From positions 186,001 through 250,000 of the forward strand of contig DATNPX010000016.1 of NCBI GenBank assembly GCA_036702975.1: DNA of 64,000 bases, in the 5' to 3' direction. How positions within the stretch are numbered: position 1 is the stretch's first letter; the number at the start of each line of letters is the position of its first letter. This stretch comes from DATNPX01 sp036702975 (GTDB taxonomy: Bacteria; Cyanobacteriota; Vampirovibrionia; Obscuribacterales; Obscuribacteraceae). Both the position numbers and the translations under genes were made by a program. Below, piece by piece: positions 1-8,688 of this stretch. Under the pieces are notes generated by a model that had not been told where the DNA came from, searched no databases, and saw nothing but the letters and a program-made list of their open reading frames with translations.

Positions 1-2
1 TC

Positions 3-653
3 GTCGAACAGGAAGCCGATATCATCGAACTCCTCGATTTGAAACTTGATCCGGTGCGCATCATAGTTGCCGTGCCCGAAGAGCTCGCCGAAAATTTCGA
101 GAAGCGAAAAAATGACAAAAACCGCCCGCTGGTTGTAGCCTCAGAGTATCAAAGACTGTCTGCCGAATACATCAAACGCGCCGGTCTCAATGCCGTGTAC
201 ATAAGAGCCTTTGGCGCAACGGAAGCACTTCCACCCGAGGATGCTGATATTATCGTTGACAACACTGCAACCGGCACGACGCTGAAAGCAAACCGGTTGG
301 TAATCGTCGAAGAGATTATGCGGTCTACGACTCGTTTCATATGCAACAAAAAAGCATATGAGAATCCGGTCAAGCGCCAGAAATTAGATGAAATGACGAT
401 GCTCATGAAGAGCAGCCTGATGGCACGTGAAAAGGTTCTCCTCGAGATGAACGTTTCCAAAGAGGACTTCGCTAAGGTCGTTGCAGATTTACCCTGTATG
501 AAATCTCCTACAGTATCTCAACTCCACAACGAAGAGGGTTTTGCCATCAAGGTCGCCGTGCCGTCCAAAGAAGTGCCACTTCTCATACCCAGACTCGTAG
601 CTCTGGGAGCGCGAGACATTCTTGAATACAGACTCGAGAAAATTGTCGGTTGA
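3..653 (+). CDS. hisG: ATP phosphoribosyltransferase, long form (C-terminal part, start outside window)
   Basis: First enzyme of histidine biosynthesis: joins ATP and PRPP to give phosphoribosyl-ATP. The reading frame is open to the left edge, so the N-terminus is missing. The visible part contains the PRPP-binding loop (DNTATGTTL) and then, after a short link, a C-terminal ACT-like regulatory domain (KSPTVSQL ... EVPLLIPRLVALGARDILEYRLEKIV), which marks the long hexameric HisG that needs no HisZ and is inhibited by histidine. It ends in TGA nine bases before hisH, whose ribosome-binding site overlaps the stop. Together with hisH, hisF, hisA/IE and hisD downstream it is clearly a his operon member. 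Confidence 0.93.
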   Translation, partial: VEQEADIIELLDLKLDPVRIIVAVPEELAENFEKRKNDKNRPLVVASEYQRLSAEYIKRAGLNAVYIRAFGATEALPPEDADIIVDNTATGTTLKANRLVIVEEIMRSTTRFICNKKAYENPVKRQKLDEMTMLMKSSLMAREKVLLEMNVSKEDFAKVVADLPCMKSPTVSQLHNEEGFAIKVAVPSKEVPLLIPRLVALGARDILEYRLEKIVG

Positions 654-662
654 GGTTGAACG

Positions 663-1373
663 ATGAGCGATGAGTCGAAACGGGCAATTAACGCAACAGC
701 CGCTACTAACGACGCAGCAAAACAAGTGCAGCAGGCCGCAGGCGAAGCCAATGGAGTCCGGGTAAAACATGCGGTCGAATTAGTCGACGTCGGTGGTGGC
801 AACATTGGCAGCGTGATCCGATTTCTGGAGCGGCTCGACGTGCCATTTCGGCAAGCTCGCCAGGCGAGTGAGATTACCGGTACAGTGCCGCTCATTCTTC
901 CAGGTGTCGGCAGCTTTGGTGCAGTCATGCAACACTTACGAAAGAATAATTTGGCCGACCCCATAGTCGAACTAGTTCGCAAAGGAACTCCATTTCTGGG
1001 AGTCTGTGTCGGAATGCAGATCCTATTTGAAGGAAGTGCCGAGTCGCCGAATGATCCCGGACTGGCGCTGCTCAAGGGGCGCGTAGTCAAATTCACCAGG
1101 GGCAAAGTGCCGCAAATTGGGTGGAACCTGATCACTCCGCGCCCGTCAATGCACAGCCTTTTTCCAAACGAAGAGTTCGTGTATTTTGTCAACTCATATT
1201 TTGCACGCCCGGAAGATGACGATGTTGTCAGCTTTACTGCTGAATATGAAGAGACCTTTTGTGCTGCCGTTCACACAAAAAATATCACCGCATTTCAATT
1301 CCACCCCGAGAAAAGCGGAAAAGCAGGAGAGCGTCTGATTTCGGCTTGGCTAAAGGAGGTCGGCGTCAGGTGA
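663..1373 (+). CDS. hisH: Imidazole glycerol phosphate synthase, glutaminase subunit
   Basis: Class I glutamine amidotransferase that feeds ammonia to HisF. The nucleophile is Cys115 in GVCVGMQ, and His214/Glu216 in FHPEKSG complete the triad. An N-terminal extension of about 36 Ala/Gln/Asn-rich residues precedes the usual start of the domain (VELVDVGGGNIGS). ATG at 663 is kept because GAGG lies seven bases upstream and no good in-frame start exists between it and the domain, so the tail seems genuine although unusual. The stop overlaps the hisF GTG start by four bases (GTGA), implying translational coupling of the two subunits. Confidence 0.95.
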   Translation: MSDESKRAINATAATNDAAKQVQQAAGEANGVRVKHAVELVDVGGGNIGSVIRFLERLDVPFRQARQASEITGTVPLILPGVGSFGAVMQHLRKNNLADPIVELVRKGTPFLGVCVGMQILFEGSAESPNDPGLALLKGRVVKFTRGKVPQIGWNLITPRPSMHSLFPNEEFVYFVNSYFARPEDDDVVSFTAEYEETFCAAVHTKNITAFQFHPEKSGKAGERLISAWLKEVGVR

Positions 1374-2143
1374 AAAACGGACTTTGCAGACGCATAATTC
1401 CCTGCCTTGATGTCGCGAACGGACGCACCGTCAAAGGTATCAAATTCACTGAGATTCGTGATGCAGGCGACCCGGTTGAACTGGGACTACTGTACCAGGA
1501 GCAGGGCGCAGACGAACTCGTCTTCCTCGACATAACAGCTTCCCATGAAGAGCGCAAAACCACACTCGATTTAGTCAATCGGGTGGCGGCAAAACTTTCC
1601 ATTCCCTTCACTGTTGGTGGTGGCATATCAACATTGGCGGATGTGCTAACGCTGCTACAAGCAGGAGCTGACAAAGTTTCGGTGAATACATCAGCTGTAC
1701 TGCGTCCAGAATTGATAAGCGAGATAGCGGAAACATGTGGCTCCCAATGTTGTGTTCTGGCAATTGACGCGAAGCGGTCTGAGACCGAAGACCAATGGGA
1801 TGTCCTCACGCATGGAGGGCGAAAGAATACTGGCATGAGCGCACTCGAGTGGGGGAAGAAGGCCGTCGCCCTGGGGGCCGGAGAGATCTTGCTGACATCC
1901 TGGGACAAAGATGGAACGCGCTCAGGTTTCGATCTAGCTCTGTGCCGGGTCTTCTCAGAAACTCTATCGGTACCTATCATCGCATCTGGTGGCGCAAAGG
2001 ACGCGGACAGTTTTGTAGAGGTATTTTCGCAGGGTAAAGCAGACGCTGCTCTTGCAGCGACAATATTTCATGACTCCATCTGGTCAATAGACAAATTAAA
2101 GGAAGTAATTCATCAAGCGGGGATACAAGTACGTCTATGTTAA
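1370..2143 (+). CDS. hisF: Imidazole glycerol phosphate synthase, cyclase subunit
   Basis: TIM-barrel cyclase that converts PRFAR plus HisH-derived ammonia to imidazole glycerol phosphate and AICAR. Catalytic Asp14 (IIPCLDV) and Asp133 (VLAIDAKR) are both visible, as are the phosphate-binding TVGGGIS and IASGGAKD loops. The GTG start at 1370 is chosen over upstream codons: it overlaps the hisH stop by four bases, has AGGAGG at about 1354, and gives the normal HisF length of 257 residues. The 3' end overlaps the hisA/IE start by seven bases. Confidence 0.96.
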   Translation: MKNGLCRRIIPCLDVANGRTVKGIKFTEIRDAGDPVELGLLYQEQGADELVFLDITASHEERKTTLDLVNRVAAKLSIPFTVGGGISTLADVLTLLQAGADKVSVNTSAVLRPELISEIAETCGSQCCVLAIDAKRSETEDQWDVLTHGGRKNTGMSALEWGKKAVALGAGEILLTSWDKDGTRSGFDLALCRVFSETLSVPIIASGGAKDADSFVEVFSQGKADAALAATIFHDSIWSIDKLKEVIHQAGIQVRLC

Positions 2144-3387
2144 TTGGCAGCATCGATATCATGAATGGGAAAGCCGTGCAACTAAAAGGCGGCAAAGAAC
2201 TAATCATTGAGAGCGAACGTAACCCCCTCGAACTAGCTCGCGAATTCAACCGTTTTGGAGAAGTGGCCGTCATCGACCTTGACGCCGCTATGGGTAAAGG
2301 AAGCAACGCAGACCTCGTAGAAGAACTGTGCAAGATAGCTGACGTGAGAGTCGGTGGCGGCATTCGCAACGCAGAGATCGCGCGCCGATTTCTGAAAGCG
2401 GGGGCCAGAAAATTGATAGTAGGAACAGCCGCAACGCCTGAGCTTCTCTCTCAGTTTCCACCAGAATTGATGATGGTAGCACTAGATCATCGAAAAGGAG
2501 TGGTAACAGACCAGGGTTGGCAGAGCGAAACCGGCGAAACTGTTCAAAGTCGGGCTGAGCGCCTGAAGGACTATTGCAGATCATATCTGTGCACCTTCGT
2601 CGAACACGAAGGTGGTCTCGGCGGAATCCCCATGGACGAAGTAAAAGCATTGCAGAAAAATCTACCGCATTCAGTAACAGTTGCCGGAGGGATATCGACT
2701 GAAAAAGAGATTGTGGAAGTCTGCAAATCAGGACTGGACGTGCAGGTTGGAATGGCACTCTATAAAGGTTTGATCAACCCGATCACCTGCCTCATCGATT
2801 CGTTAACCTTTAACGAGCAAGGATTAATTCCAACAATCGTTCAAGACCAAAACGGTCAAACTCTGATGCTCGCTTACAGCTCGCCGGAATCTATTCGACT
2901 GGCGCTCAAAGAAGGGAAGGGCGTCTATTACAGTCGTTCACGCAGAGAGCTCTGGGAAAAAGGCAAAACCTCGGGTCACGTTCAGGAGCTCCTTTCGTGC
3001 CGAGCTGATTGCGATAGAGACACGCTGCTTTTTACCGTCAAACAGACTGATGCCGCTTGTCATACCGATAGCTATAGTTGTTTTGGATCTCACAACGCGA
3101 GTAAGGAGTTCTCTGTTGAGGCGCTCTTTGAGCTGCTTAAGCAACGACGCGAGAATTTACCGGAAAAATCTTACACAACGACTTTATTCAAAGACCGCAA
3201 GAAACTTCTCAAGAAAATCACCGAAGAAACATTCGAAGTCACAACCTTCGAGTCCAAAGAAAATTTGCGCTGGGAGATAGCTGATCTGATTTATTTCGTC
3301 AGCACACTAGCAGTAGCTGAAGGTATTGAGTGGAAAGAGATCGTAAACGAATTGGGAGGGCGGCGAAAGCCTGAAGCGGTTAACTGA
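2137..3387 (+). CDS. hisA/hisIE: Fused HisA isomerase / HisI cyclohydrolase / HisE pyrophosphatase
   Basis: One 416-residue chain carrying three successive histidine-pathway activities. Residues about 1-222 are HisA (ProFAR isomerase; catalytic Asp7 in SIDIMNG and Asp117 in LDHRKG, phosphate loops RVGGGIR and VAGGIS). Residues about 226-318 are HisI (PRA-CH; YYSRSRRELWEKGKTSG, metal Cys288 and the DCDRD and ACHT motifs). Residues about 325-416 are HisE (PRA-PH; TEETFEV and RWEIADLIYF, MazG-like helices). HisIE fusions are common; HisA joined in front of them is not the usual arrangement. There is no stop or frameshift at the joint near residue 222, and the linker is short. It overlaps hisF by seven bases. 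Confidence 0.92.
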   Translation: MLIGSIDIMNGKAVQLKGGKELIIESERNPLELAREFNRFGEVAVIDLDAAMGKGSNADLVEELCKIADVRVGGGIRNAEIARRFLKAGARKLIVGTAATPELLSQFPPELMMVALDHRKGVVTDQGWQSETGETVQSRAERLKDYCRSYLCTFVEHEGGLGGIPMDEVKALQKNLPHSVTVAGGISTEKEIVEVCKSGLDVQVGMALYKGLINPITCLIDSLTFNEQGLIPTIVQDQNGQTLMLAYSSPESIRLALKEGKGVYYSRSRRELWEKGKTSGHVQELLSCRADCDRDTLLFTVKQTDAACHTDSYSCFGSHNASKEFSVEALFELLKQRRENLPEKSYTTTLFKDRKKLLKKITEETFEVTTFESKENLRWEIADLIYFVSTLAVAEGIEWKEIVNELGGRRKPEAVN

Positions 3388-3432
3388 CCTATCCATTCCC
3401 TGCAAACTTCAGAGAGCAAACGGACTAAAGAA

Positions 3433-4680
3433 ATGACCAACCTCGCACCAAAACGTTCGATTACCAACGAAAAAGAAGACACAACCGGCATCGCTAAACG
3501 TGTCGCTCAGATTAACGTCTCAGCAATCAAGCAGATGCCACTACTCGCCGCCGAAATTGGTGACTGCGTATCGCTTGGACAAGGCATTCCATCTCTGAAT
3601 ACACCAGAGTTCATCCGCGAAGCTGTCATCGAAGAGTTACGGTCCAATCCGCAGATAGGCAAATACTCTCTTCAGCCTGGAGTGCCAGCTTTGAAGCAGG
3701 CAATTGCCGAAGATCTAAAACGCACAAAAAATGCCCACGACATCGACCACGAAAACAACATTTTCATCAGTTGCGGTGGAATGGAAGCGCTCGCTACCGC
3801 AATTTCAACAGTTGTGGAACGCGGAGACGAAGTCATACTCCCATCTCCCACTTACGCCTCCCACATAGAACAGATTCTTTTCGCGGAAGGTATTCCCAAA
3901 TTTGTACCTCTAAATGAAGAAGATGGCTGGTCACTAAATGTAGATGCCATCACGTGCGCTATCACTGAAAAGACCAAAGCAATAATCTTGTGCAACCCTG
4001 TAAATCCGACCGGCGCAACATTCTCAGAAGCTGACTTGCGAGCGATTGCCTCTTTGGTGCTGGAACGCAATCTATTCCTAATCATGGACGAGGCCTACGA
4101 CTTTCTTGTCTACAACAATCAGTCCTATTTTTCACTGATCTCAGTTCCAGAGCTACGCAACAATTTGATCGCAGCATGCAGCTTTTCCAAACGCTATTGC
4201 ATGACGGGATGGCGCGTGGGCTTTATGCTCGCTCCTGCAAAAATCATCAAACAAGTGTTGAAGGTGCACGATGCCTTTGCCATTTGCGCACCTACTATTT
4301 CTCAATTTGCAGCGCTCGCCGCATTGCGCGAAACGAATGGCAAAGATGGTAAAGGAGACGTCAGCATGCGCGAGCTAATCGCAGCACTTTCGAACAGACG
4401 CCAATTAGTGTGCACACGACTAAAAAACATGCCTGAAGTCTTTGAGTTTCAAAAACCGCAAGGTGGATATTATGTCTTCCCCAGATTCAAGAGTGACTTG
4501 CCATCCGTGGATTTCGCCCTAAAGATATTGCGAGAAGCAAAAGTTATTACGGTTCCCGGCAGCGCATTTGGGCCAACAGGAGAGCAGCATATTCGCCTCT
4601 CATTTGGTGCCGCTGAAGAAGAACTAAACGAGGCATTCGATCGCCTGGAAAAATACTTTAAATCCAAAGCCGCTCTATAA
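3433..4680 (+). CDS. PLP-dependent class I/II aminotransferase
   Basis: Fold-type I aminotransferase of 415 residues. The Schiff-base lysine is Lys253 (SFSKRYCMTGWRVG). Asp219 (IMDEAYDF), the NPTG motif at about 191-194 and a C-terminal Arg in HIRLSFG complete the active site. It lies between hisA/IE and hisD, 45 bases after the former and 13 before the latter, so it is probably cotranscribed and is the natural candidate for the histidinol-phosphate aminotransferase step. However, its sequence reads more like the aspartate/aromatic aminotransferase subgroup than classical HisC, so the substrate is inferred from position only. The ribosome-binding site is weak. Confidence 0.88.
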   Translation: MTNLAPKRSITNEKEDTTGIAKRVAQINVSAIKQMPLLAAEIGDCVSLGQGIPSLNTPEFIREAVIEELRSNPQIGKYSLQPGVPALKQAIAEDLKRTKNAHDIDHENNIFISCGGMEALATAISTVVERGDEVILPSPTYASHIEQILFAEGIPKFVPLNEEDGWSLNVDAITCAITEKTKAIILCNPVNPTGATFSEADLRAIASLVLERNLFLIMDEAYDFLVYNNQSYFSLISVPELRNNLIAACSFSKRYCMTGWRVGFMLAPAKIIKQVLKVHDAFAICAPTISQFAALAALRETNGKDGKGDVSMRELIAALSNRRQLVCTRLKNMPEVFEFQKPQGGYYVFPRFKSDLPSVDFALKILREAKVITVPGSAFGPTGEQHIRLSFGAAEEELNEAFDRLEKYFKSKAAL

Positions 4681-4693
4681 CTGGAGAAATCAA

Positions 4694-6016
4694 ATGATCC
4701 AAATTCACGAACTAGAAAAAATATCTCACGGCGATCTCGCCAAAGTACTAAACCGAGCGCAAGAGGACTTAAACAAAGTCAAACCTAAAGTGCAGGAGAT
4801 CATCGAGACCGTTCGCAAGGACGGCGATGCAGCGCTCGTTCGCTTCACCAAAGAATGGGATGATCCCGAATATGACAAATCCAAGCTTGCCGTCACTGAA
4901 GCCGATATCGACGAAGCTTACGCCAACACTCCCAAAGAAACGATTGAAAAAATCAAAGAACAGATCTCGCTGGCCAGAAAATTCCACGAGCTGCAGAAGT
5001 CGCAAATTCCACATTGGGAGCGTGAAATAGAAAGTGGCATAGTAGTTGGAGAGAAGTGGACACCAATAGACGCCGTTGGGCTCTACGTTCCGGGAGGCAA
5101 AAATCCCTTCCCAACCGTGCAGCAAATACTTGCCGTAGCAGCCAAAACCGCTGGCTGCCCGCGCATAGTATCTTGCATCTCTCCTCGTGGCAAAGGATAC
5201 GAAGTTCTCATTGCAGCGAATGAGTGCGGCGTGAAAGAGATATACAGGGTTGGTGGAGCTCAGGCCATCGCGGCGTTGACTTATGGCACAGAAACGATAA
5301 AGCCAGTCAGCTTGATTGCTGGTCCCGGCAACCCATTTGTGACAGCAGCAAAAATAATGTGCCAAGAGCGCGTCGGTATCGACATGCCTGCCGGTCCCAG
5401 TGAAGCAATCATACTGGCAGACGGAACTGTACCAAAAGAGCTGGATTTGCAGAAGAAAGCTACTTATTGTGCAGCGGACATCCTAGCCAGAGCCGAGCAT
5501 GGACCTGACTCCGCCGGAGTGCTGGTGACCGACTCTATGGAGCTGGCTAAGCTAACGCAAAAAGAAGTCGAAAAACAGTTCGAGTCTCTTTCGCGCCAAG
5601 ACTATATCAAAACAGCTCTCACCACATACAGCGCCATCATCGTCACCGACAGCATGAAAGACGCGGTTGATTTCACAAATCGCTACGCACCGGAACATCT
5701 CGAAATCTTGACCGAAGACCCGCAGAACACGCTTTCTGATATCCACAACGCAGGTTCTGCATTCCTCGGCTATTACAATCCGGTAGCGACAGGAGATTAT
5801 GCTACAGGCATCAACCACGTTCTTCCAGCGTGCGGGTGGGCGAGACAAACATCAGCCGTAGGAGTCTGGACATTCATGAAACGGGTGCAATACTCATCTC
5901 TCAGTAAGGAAGGGCTCAGCAGGCTACGCCCAATCGTACAGGCAATCGCCACCGTCGAAGGTCTCGATGCGCACAAACGCAGCGTGGACATTCGTTTCGA
6001 GCCACAACATGCTTGA
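4694..6016 (+). CDS. hisD: Histidinol dehydrogenase
   Basis: Last two oxidations of histidine synthesis, histidinol to histidine, NAD-dependent, with zinc. The 440-residue length is typical. Visible are the GGAQAIAAL segment, the AGPGN loop, DMPAGPSE, AEHGPDS, PEHLEI (the general base Glu-His pair) and ATGDYATGINHVLP, with a C-terminal AHKRSVDIR that supplies the last His. One deviation: the residue three before the His of AEHGPDS, a zinc-ligand Gln in the E. coli enzyme (Gln259), is Arg266 here. GGAG nine bases upstream supports the ATG at 4694. The 3' end overlaps the next gene by eight bases. Confidence 0.95.
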   Translation: MIQIHELEKISHGDLAKVLNRAQEDLNKVKPKVQEIIETVRKDGDAALVRFTKEWDDPEYDKSKLAVTEADIDEAYANTPKETIEKIKEQISLARKFHELQKSQIPHWEREIESGIVVGEKWTPIDAVGLYVPGGKNPFPTVQQILAVAAKTAGCPRIVSCISPRGKGYEVLIAANECGVKEIYRVGGAQAIAALTYGTETIKPVSLIAGPGNPFVTAAKIMCQERVGIDMPAGPSEAIILADGTVPKELDLQKKATYCAADILARAEHGPDSAGVLVTDSMELAKLTQKEVEKQFESLSRQDYIKTALTTYSAIIVTDSMKDAVDFTNRYAPEHLEILTEDPQNTLSDIHNAGSAFLGYYNPVATGDYATGINHVLPACGWARQTSAVGVWTFMKRVQYSSLSKEGLSRLRPIVQAIATVEGLDAHKRSVDIRFEPQHA

Positions 6017-7316
6017 CTCCAAGCTGCTGGAGATACAGAAGTTGCAGTTCAGCCAGACGGCACTCGCTGAAGCTAAACTCTTGGACTTTCTGCGCGCCAC
6101 CGAAAATAGCACCATCGAAAAAGTCGAGCTGACACCTAAACCAGAGTCGCTGAATTCAATCAATGGATTCGTTACATTGGGTTCGGGCGAGCGGCTCTTC
6201 TTCAAAACACACGTCGAGGAGAACGAAAAGGTTGCAGAATACTACAACGGCAAAATGCTTGCGGAAGTTGGTTATCCAGTAGTTTCGGCGAAAAGAGTCA
6301 GAACCAGTCCGGGGACCCAAATTGCATTCTACGAAATAATCACGTTTCCTACGCTGTTTGATTTGGTCAAGACGGAAGAAGACAGATTAATCGGACAGAC
6401 CGAACCAACAAGGATGCAACCCGAAGCTGAGGCTCTCGTGCACGCACAAATAAAGCTGGACCGCAAAGTATTCAGCGTTTACGAACGCTCAATCGAACCG
6501 ATCAGCAAAGAAAAACACGCCTCCGCACCGGTACATCAGCTGTTTTCTCATCGACTCCAGCCAGACGGTCGAGTAGGTCTATTTTATGCAGGAAAGGATC
6601 TGATACTTGGGCCGAAGGTGATACCATTCGACCTACTCGCCGAAGTTCGCTGGACGATTAACGGAATCCGGTACGAAAAGACTCTGTCCGAGCTTATCGC
6701 TCGCGCACAGGAATTAACCAGTCCTCAAGAAGGAGTCAGCATAGTTGGTCACGGCGATGCGCACAACGGCAACCTATTTGTAGACCGAAACAATCCAGAC
6801 CAGGAACTCTCCTTTTTCGATCCTGCTTTTGCTGGCAGACACGATCCGCTCATCGATCTGACGAAACCCCTATTCCATAACGTTTTTGCACGTTGGATGT
6901 ATTACCCAGAACAAGTAAACAACGAAGTTAAGCTCGCCTTTGAAATCCAAGCGAACACCATTACCGTGACGCACAATTTTATCCCTTCACGTATTCGACA
7001 AGAGTTTTTAGCTAGTCGTCTAAAGAACGTGCTGCGCCCCTCGCTGAAATTGCTTGACGAACACGCCGCGCTGCGAGCAGATTGGCGGGATTTTCTCAGA
7101 GCTTTCCTCTTCTGTTGTCCTTTCTTGACCGTCAATCTATGTGCAAAGCCAGTGCCAAATGGAACTCTTGCGGAACGCTATCCTCCATCCATAAAGATGC
7201 TCGGATTTTGCATGGCCGTCGAATTGGCTTCGGTAGCAGGAAATAATGGTGCCATCCAGACAACGACCGGGCAAAATTCGTTGCGTGGTCTGATCGATTC
7301 TATATTTGCCGCATGA
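6009..7316 (+). CDS. Aminoglycoside/choline phosphotransferase-family kinase
   Basis: Protein-kinase-like small-molecule kinase, 435 residues from the ATG at 6009 (an in-frame start at 5967 would lie deep inside hisD). The Brenner motif VGHGDAHNGN carries the catalytic Asp and metal Asn, followed about 15 residues later by the metal Asp in SFFDPAFAGRHDP. This is the APH/CHK pattern; the N-lobe is poorly conserved to the eye. The substrate is unknown. It overlaps hisD by eight bases and the next gene by four (ATGA), so it is translated with the his operon and with the HAD phosphatase behind it, which suggests a kinase/phosphatase pair acting on related metabolites. That pairing is inference. 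Confidence 0.78.
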   Translation: MLDSKLLEIQKLQFSQTALAEAKLLDFLRATENSTIEKVELTPKPESLNSINGFVTLGSGERLFFKTHVEENEKVAEYYNGKMLAEVGYPVVSAKRVRTSPGTQIAFYEIITFPTLFDLVKTEEDRLIGQTEPTRMQPEAEALVHAQIKLDRKVFSVYERSIEPISKEKHASAPVHQLFSHRLQPDGRVGLFYAGKDLILGPKVIPFDLLAEVRWTINGIRYEKTLSELIARAQELTSPQEGVSIVGHGDAHNGNLFVDRNNPDQELSFFDPAFAGRHDPLIDLTKPLFHNVFARWMYYPEQVNNEVKLAFEIQANTITVTHNFIPSRIRQEFLASRLKNVLRPSLKLLDEHAALRADWRDFLRAFLFCCPFLTVNLCAKPVPNGTLAERYPPSIKMLGFCMAVELASVAGNNGAIQTTTGQNSLRGLIDSIFAA

Positions 7317-8557
7317 AGATATTTTTGTTCGATGTTGATGGCGTGCTAGTCGAGCCGGTTGCCTATCGCTCTGGCGTCGGTAAGACGTTGCAGCTGTTGT
7401 GCACCAAAATTGGGCTCGCTGACGGTGCGTCTCTCGCTCCTTCATTGAACGAGATTTTGCATATGGAATCGTGCGGGATTCATGATGTCTGGGACATGAC
7501 AAATATCATGTTCGCCCAAATCTTATTGAACCTCCACTGCAAATTACTCGAAGAAGGAACAAACCTAAACCTCCCTGGTGAATCGGTTCAAGCGAAGTTC
7601 GAAGCGATTAGGAATGCTGGATGCTCTTCGATTCCACGTCCACCTTATCTAGAACTCGCCGACGCCATTGCAAAAGAGCCGAGCGCCAAAGTGATGCCCC
7701 ATCCTCCCGATGTTGCCAAGAGAATTTTGAATGAAAGGGCCGTGAAGACCGGGTCAGAATGGGCGCGGAGCGGTTGGTTAGATATTTTCGAACATTTCTT
7801 AAGTCACACAAGATCGGCTTTTGACAACACTGCGACCAGATTTTTTCAAAACATCATTCTCGGCAAAGATGTCTTCGAGAGAACTTACGGACTGCCAGAT
7901 GAATATGGCGGAACGTCCCTGCTCCAAGAACAAGACAAAGCTCTCTTGCGCCGAAACACCGCAGAACGAATAAGGACAGCTTGCAAGCAGAATCAGCTCC
8001 GATGCGCAATCTACACAGCGCGCCCGAGTTTGCCACCACCGCAACCACCCGGATTTGGTCCGTTAGATTCGCAAGGTTACTCCCCAGAAGCTGAGCTTGC
8101 CGTGCAAATGGCTCACATGAATGGATTCCCCGTGGTTGGAATGGGGACCATGGAATGGCTTGCCAAAACACATTCGCGTCGAACCGAAGATCTGACAAAG
8201 CCAAACACAACCCAAGCACTATCTGCGCTAATTGCAGCTTTGAAAGGCACGTGCGAAACTTCTACAGTCGAAGAAGGTTATGCTCTAGATTTCGTACACG
8301 AGGAATTGAAAGACTCGATGCTAGAACCACTCCTAGGAGAGCCGTCGAGCGTATATGTCTTCGAAGACACCATTTCCGGTATCACTCCGTTAAAGACCGT
8401 CGAATCAAGACTGCAACAACTGGGCTGCCAAATCGAAGTAGTACCATACGGAATTGCCAACAGTGCATCTAAATCCGCAGCTCTGGCAAAAGCAGCGGCC
8501 AAGGTTTACAGCGACGTCAATGACGCAGTTAGTGACGCGCTCGCCAGAGTTCTGTAA
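7313..8557 (+). CDS. HAD-superfamily hydrolase with a large cap insert
   Basis: Begins MKIFLFDVDGV, which is HAD motif I with nucleophile Asp7 and acid/base Asp9. Motif II is probably IYTARPS; the motif III lysine may lie in LTKPNTTQAL; motif IV is VFEDTISG. The 200-odd residues between motifs I and II and the 414-residue total are far longer than simple HAD phosphatases, so a large cap domain is present. It is coupled by ATGA overlap to the APH-like kinase and sits at the tail of the his operon. A role as histidinol-phosphate phosphatase (no hisB/hisN is visible) is possible but not supported by any specific motif. Confidence 0.72.
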   Translation: MKIFLFDVDGVLVEPVAYRSGVGKTLQLLCTKIGLADGASLAPSLNEILHMESCGIHDVWDMTNIMFAQILLNLHCKLLEEGTNLNLPGESVQAKFEAIRNAGCSSIPRPPYLELADAIAKEPSAKVMPHPPDVAKRILNERAVKTGSEWARSGWLDIFEHFLSHTRSAFDNTATRFFQNIILGKDVFERTYGLPDEYGGTSLLQEQDKALLRRNTAERIRTACKQNQLRCAIYTARPSLPPPQPPGFGPLDSQGYSPEAELAVQMAHMNGFPVVGMGTMEWLAKTHSRRTEDLTKPNTTQALSALIAALKGTCETSTVEEGYALDFVHEELKDSMLEPLLGEPSSVYVFEDTISGITPLKTVESRLQQLGCQIEVVPYGIANSASKSAALAKAAAKVYSDVNDAVSDALARVL

Positions 8558-8688
8558 AAGCAGAAAAGCTCAGATTTTCACGAACAAAATAAAGAAGCAA
8601 ATCGATGTACGATGGGCTTAGTTCTCTGCTACTCTCATAGACCTCTCTAAGGCAGTTTAGACCCAGGGAAGTTCACGAGGAACAAGCC

